Source of the DNA: Physcomitrium patens
Taxonomy: Eukaryota; Streptophyta; Bryopsida; Funariales; Funariaceae
Length of the DNA stretch: 64,000 nt
NCBI RefSeq assembly: GCF_000002425.4
Contig: NC_037257.1
Coordinates: 13,763,232 to 13,827,231 of the forward strand
Direction of reading: 5' to 3'
Each line of letters opens with the position of its first letter. Position 1 is the stretch's first letter. A model generated the notes under the pieces. That model was not told the origin of the DNA. It saw only the letters and a list, made by a program, of their open reading frames with translations, and made no database searches. Below are positions 60,501 to 64,000 of this stretch, piece after piece. A program made the position numbers and the translations under genes.

Positions 60501-62687
60501 CCAAATTTCATGAGCTTCTTCAGGAGAAACAGAGTAACAACCCCTTAGAAAACCTTACCGATGGAGCTTTAAAAAAAGAACCGGAAGCTCAGATCTCTAA
60601 AGTCATTCCTAAAAAGTTCCCTGCTTTACAGGCAACCGCCATTCTTCAGATGAGGCACGGTTCAGCTAGTTCCTTAGATAGAATAGTGCCGAAGAGGGCT
60701 TTGCTGGCTATGGGGGAAAGAGTAATTCGATGCAGCTGCCTAGAACCTCTTTTGAAGTTCAAAAGGCACTGCCAAGCGTGCCATGAGACTTACGAGTCTA
60801 CAGTGGAACTTGAAAGTCATAAGAGCGTTTGTCCTAGTTCAGCAGGCACCGATTCCTTTCATATGAAGAATCAGAAAGCAACTGAGAAGGGAAATAATAG
60901 TGGTTTTTTTGAGAAAGATCAGAAAAGAAAGTCTACTTCACCGATGGAAGAAACCGAACTATTTTCGGAAAGAGAGGATATTTACGTGCTTAGTTGTGAA
61001 AAAAATGTTTGTTTGTCACTAGAATTTTCAGAGCCAATAGTTCAGAGACATGCAGCTAGAAGCAAAACACAGCCTCCTCATTGTTTGGAATCAGATGATG
61101 CAAATGTCATCGGCAATTGGGCTGCATCCGAAGAGCCCGTGGAAGATGCTTTCTTTCTCTCTGACTTTCAAGATGATACACAGAATATGGATGTTGATGA
61201 CGTTGAGGCAGAGGATTTGCGTATGGGATTTGGATCCTTTTCATCGCTTCTTCAAGATGATGAATGGGAAGCTAATGAAAGATCTGAATTAAAACGGAAG
61301 AAACCTGGCTCGGGCAAGAAGACCTCTAAGAAACCTCTTATTCAGGGAGCCAGAGAAATGACACTTGCCAACTTTGATTATGCTTCTTTGCCAATGAATT
61401 TCTCTACACCAGACTCGACTCGGGGCAGAATACTTCAAATTGGGTGTATAGCAGACCAGGGCCCAACTTTTGCTCCGGCTCTGCATTTTGCGCCCGCATT
61501 TGATCTCTCTCTTATGATCAAGCCATTCCATCCTGTTTTTAATGTTAATGATGTACAAGGAGTTGAATTTCCAGGTTCATCCCCACCTCCATCTTCACTT
61601 AATGACAGTTCCACGGAGGAGTTAAATCCGAAGGATTTTGTTGAGGGAGGCTTGGATGCGGTGTCTTGGTATGATCCTCAAACCTCAGGGGAGGTTCCCC
61701 CCGACTTGATTTTTGCGTCAGAAATCTTAGGTTTGCCGATATTGGAATCAGATAAGAATTATGTTTCTCACACGGACGGTGGATGCGCTCTCGAGGTTGA
61801 TGCAGAAAATATTATCATTACAAACGATGAGATGCAGCCTGGTTGTACCCCCAATACTAACAGATGTGAAAAGGATTCATTGAGTGGCACACTGGAATTA
61901 AGATATGCAGTCAATGCCACCGAAGTAGAAACTGTTTCCTCTTTTGATAAGTTACGACCAACCTCTGATTTAGAACACTCCGACTTGGTTCCTTTCAGTG
62001 CACTCAAGACGCAACCCCTTCCTAATTTGGACGTGCCACTTGCGACGGTTGTAATTGAAGCACCAGCGGTTGTTCCAAACTCCATAACCATGAAGAAACC
62101 TTCTAAATTTTTTGCTGTTCCAGAGCCTTCATTACGTCCCCTTGTAGGAGAACAATATGGAGTATTAGTAGGAATAAAAATGAGGCTGTTGGATATGGAG
62201 GCAGCCATGGGAGTTGACATCTTGATACCTATAAAATCTGCACCAGCCAGACGGCGAGCATGGCGTTCTCTTGTTAAATCTGCTCTTTGTATATACGAGG
62301 TAATGACATTTCACTCTACGTGACTCTGATGTCTGTGGCGTCCGCTAGATTTTTAGTCTTGTTAAATTTTCTCAGAGAAAACTTAAATTATAGTGTCCAA
62401 ATTCCTTGCAGATGACCAAGTCTGTCATCCTTCTTGAGCAAATGGTGCGGGCAGACTGTTTGAAGAGAACGTGGTGTTATTGGTCATCACTTTCAGCTGC
62501 TGCTAGATCTGCTACTCTCTCCACATTGGCTTTAAGAATATTTGCCTTTGATTCTGCAATTATGTACAAAAAAGAGGAGCTGATTGCTGATGATACATTA
62601 CGGTCAAGTACGGTGAAGAAGTCCAAAAAGATACCTGTGCAAGTGCCATTTTCCTCCAACAAGAAGAAAGTCAACAGGATCAGCTGA
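51519..62687 (+). CDS. MBD9: MBD9-type chromatin protein (PHD, DDT, bromodomain, PHD, WHIM), 14 exons
   Basis: Exons: 51519-51553, 51751-52211, 52552-53266, 53799-53874, 54270-54485, 54673-55536, 55878-56153, 56405-56716, 56875-56970, 57396-57902, 58221-59214, 59435-60040, 60345-62299, 62412-62687. All phases agree, giving about 2,462 aa (Arabidopsis MBD9 about 2,176). In order: PHD1 (about 212-260), AT-hook KRGRGRPRK (about 365), DDT-like region (IPAELVGDTLQVWEFLCRF, about 491), MBD9 block (WPELVRRYL, RCLQGDGG, GPPEWARDTLKW), bromodomain (about 910-1015), PHD2 (about 1075-1120), WHIM1-like ILKFLCEESL (1187), WHIM2-like LGTDDIGRNYWAL, WHIM3-like RWWAYQND, a CxC..CxxC..H..C zinc site (about 1850-1885) and the family C-terminus (ARRRAWRSLVK, CYWSSLSAAARSATLS). 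I see no MBD or FYR domain. Arabidopsis MBD9 works with SWR1 and ISWI remodelers in H2A.Z deposition. The first two junctions are weak; ATG 51,803 is the alternative start. Confidence 0.9.
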
Positions 62688-64000
62688 GTATGGCCTGATG
62701 TTGGTGAGATGGTCGATTTCCCGATGCGTTCTGGTAGTGCAGTTCTCTAGATTGAGAACATTTTCCGTGAAGTCTTTAATGTGTAAATACCACTAAAACA
62801 TTCTACTATCACCATTTTTTGCAATGAATGCTGACAGTTTCAACAATTCTTACTGCCCACACAGATTTTTTAAGTACATGTTGTCGTTAAGCTTTTTCGG
62901 TGATACCTAGAAGACCAGTCGTTTAAAACTCACTTGCATCCAATTAACTTCTGTATTTCGACAGACGTGATATGAAGTCATGTAGCTCTTCACAATTTTT
63001 TGTGCCGGTTTTTCCAATTCCTGATTTAACCGAAGGTTTATGTTACTGAACACTGTCGACAAGTGTTACCGTATTATAGTGAACCAATGCCAGCTAAATT
63101 AATCTGAAGCTTTTTTTGTTTTTGTTTTGTTAGTCTCCCACGTTTTAATTCAGTTTCTCCCCAACTATTTACCAGGTTTTCAATAGTATTACCTAGCGTT
63201 TTGTATGGTCCATGTATTCCATGCTTAAGATGGTTGGATGTTTTAATCCTTTCTGGTATGTGAAGATCTGATTGAGCTTCAATACCTTAGTTGTGATGGT
63301 TACAGGTCTTCAAATGTGAAATTTTTGACATATAAGATTTTGATGTGAAAGGATTCTATTGTCCATAGTACCTAAAATGAAATTCTCTTCAAGTTGGTGG
63401 TAAGTTAGTAACAATGTCCATGAGATCATGTTCAATGCATCCAATGCCACTAAGTTGCAAAACACAATAACATACTATATGATACATGCACCAAAAATGA
63501 AACTTATTTCAGTAGAATGATCAAGAAAATTCTAAAAATAATCTATGATTATGGTATTTCATTTAATGCTATTCCCAACTGTAATATTAATGAGGACACC
63601 AATTTTTTAAAATCAATTGTCTCTTGTATTTTAGAATGACACTATTGGAGAAATTGTTAGTTTTTCTATTGACCATCAAAATCACATTATCTGATGGAAT
63701 TCACATCACAATAACTTCCTAACCCTAAACCTGGTTTGAGTAATTAAAAATTTGAAAGAAAATCATATATCTATGTATTAATATAAAATAAAAACCATAG
63801 GGTAAAGTTGCAAACTAATTAAAGCTAATGACAAAACATTTGAATGAAAACATAATAATGTCACAAATATTTAAAATAATATTGACTGAATAACATACAT
63901 TACATGCATTCCAAATTTTAAAATCAACTGGCTCTAAAACTTTCACATTATTTAAACAAATGCTTTGTGACATTTAGACAGAATCTGTAAACTAAAAGTG
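62688..64000 (+). other. 3' UTR and downstream flank
   Basis: Composition is normal to about 63,100, consistent with a 3' UTR, and becomes AT-rich to the end of the window. I see no further gene and no clear polyadenylation signal. No element border is recognisable in 63,100-64,000. Confidence 0.45.

Noticed and set aside
61768..62220. 150-codon minus-strand open frame
   Set aside because: Antisense shadow of exon 13 of the MBD9-like gene.

Overview
The window is nuclear DNA of a land plant. Three things show this: multi-exon genes with GT-AG introns of about 70-540 bases, plant chromovirus and Copia retrotransposons, and clear plant protein families. The TIR domain of a dead immune receptor near 10 kb resembles, from memory, the TIR-NB-ARC receptors of mosses. 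With the very AT-rich intergenic DNA, this makes a bryophyte, probably a moss, my best guess. The sequence alone does not prove it.

Layout. 1-7.5 kb: a decayed graveyard of Copia and Ty3/Gypsy pieces mixed with copies of an AT-rich repeat with TG...CA ends, called 'repeat block' here. 7.6-10.6 kb (minus): a TIR-NB-ARC receptor pseudogene split by a solo LTR. 14.06-17.83 kb (minus): a complete 11-exon aldehyde dehydrogenase gene (ALDH2 type, 553 aa). 19.6-27.2 kb: a Copia element on the minus strand with both LTRs and a CTAAC target duplication, itself carrying a nested 1.7-kb insertion. 27.2-34.7 kb: mostly AT-rich DNA, with one gene-like island of normal composition at 30.4-32.1 kb. 34.7-41.6 kb: a badly decayed Gypsy element (plus) interrupted by two repeat blocks. 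41.7-48.1 kb: a much younger chromodomain Gypsy element (minus), inserted with an ACAAG duplication into an older LTR of its own family. 49.85-62.7 kb (plus): a 14-exon gene for an MBD9-type chromatin protein of about 2,462 aa. 62.7-64 kb: 3' flank.

Only two loci look like intact host genes: the aldehyde dehydrogenase and the MBD9-like chromatin factor. For both I followed the reading frame across every splice junction and the intron phases agree, except that the first two junctions of the MBD9 gene are weak. All other coding similarity belongs to retroelements or pseudogenes. In the younger elements most visible stop codons can be explained by C-to-T or G-to-A changes (CAA to TAA, CGA to TGA, TGG to TAG or TGA), as expected for methylated, silenced DNA.

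I found no new biochemical system. The most interesting points are the nested history of the 35-48 kb region, the recurrent repeat block with its telomere-like CCTAA tracts, the MBD9-like protein in which I see no MBD or FYR domain, and its bromodomain, which lacks the usual acetyl-lysine-binding Tyr-Asn pair.
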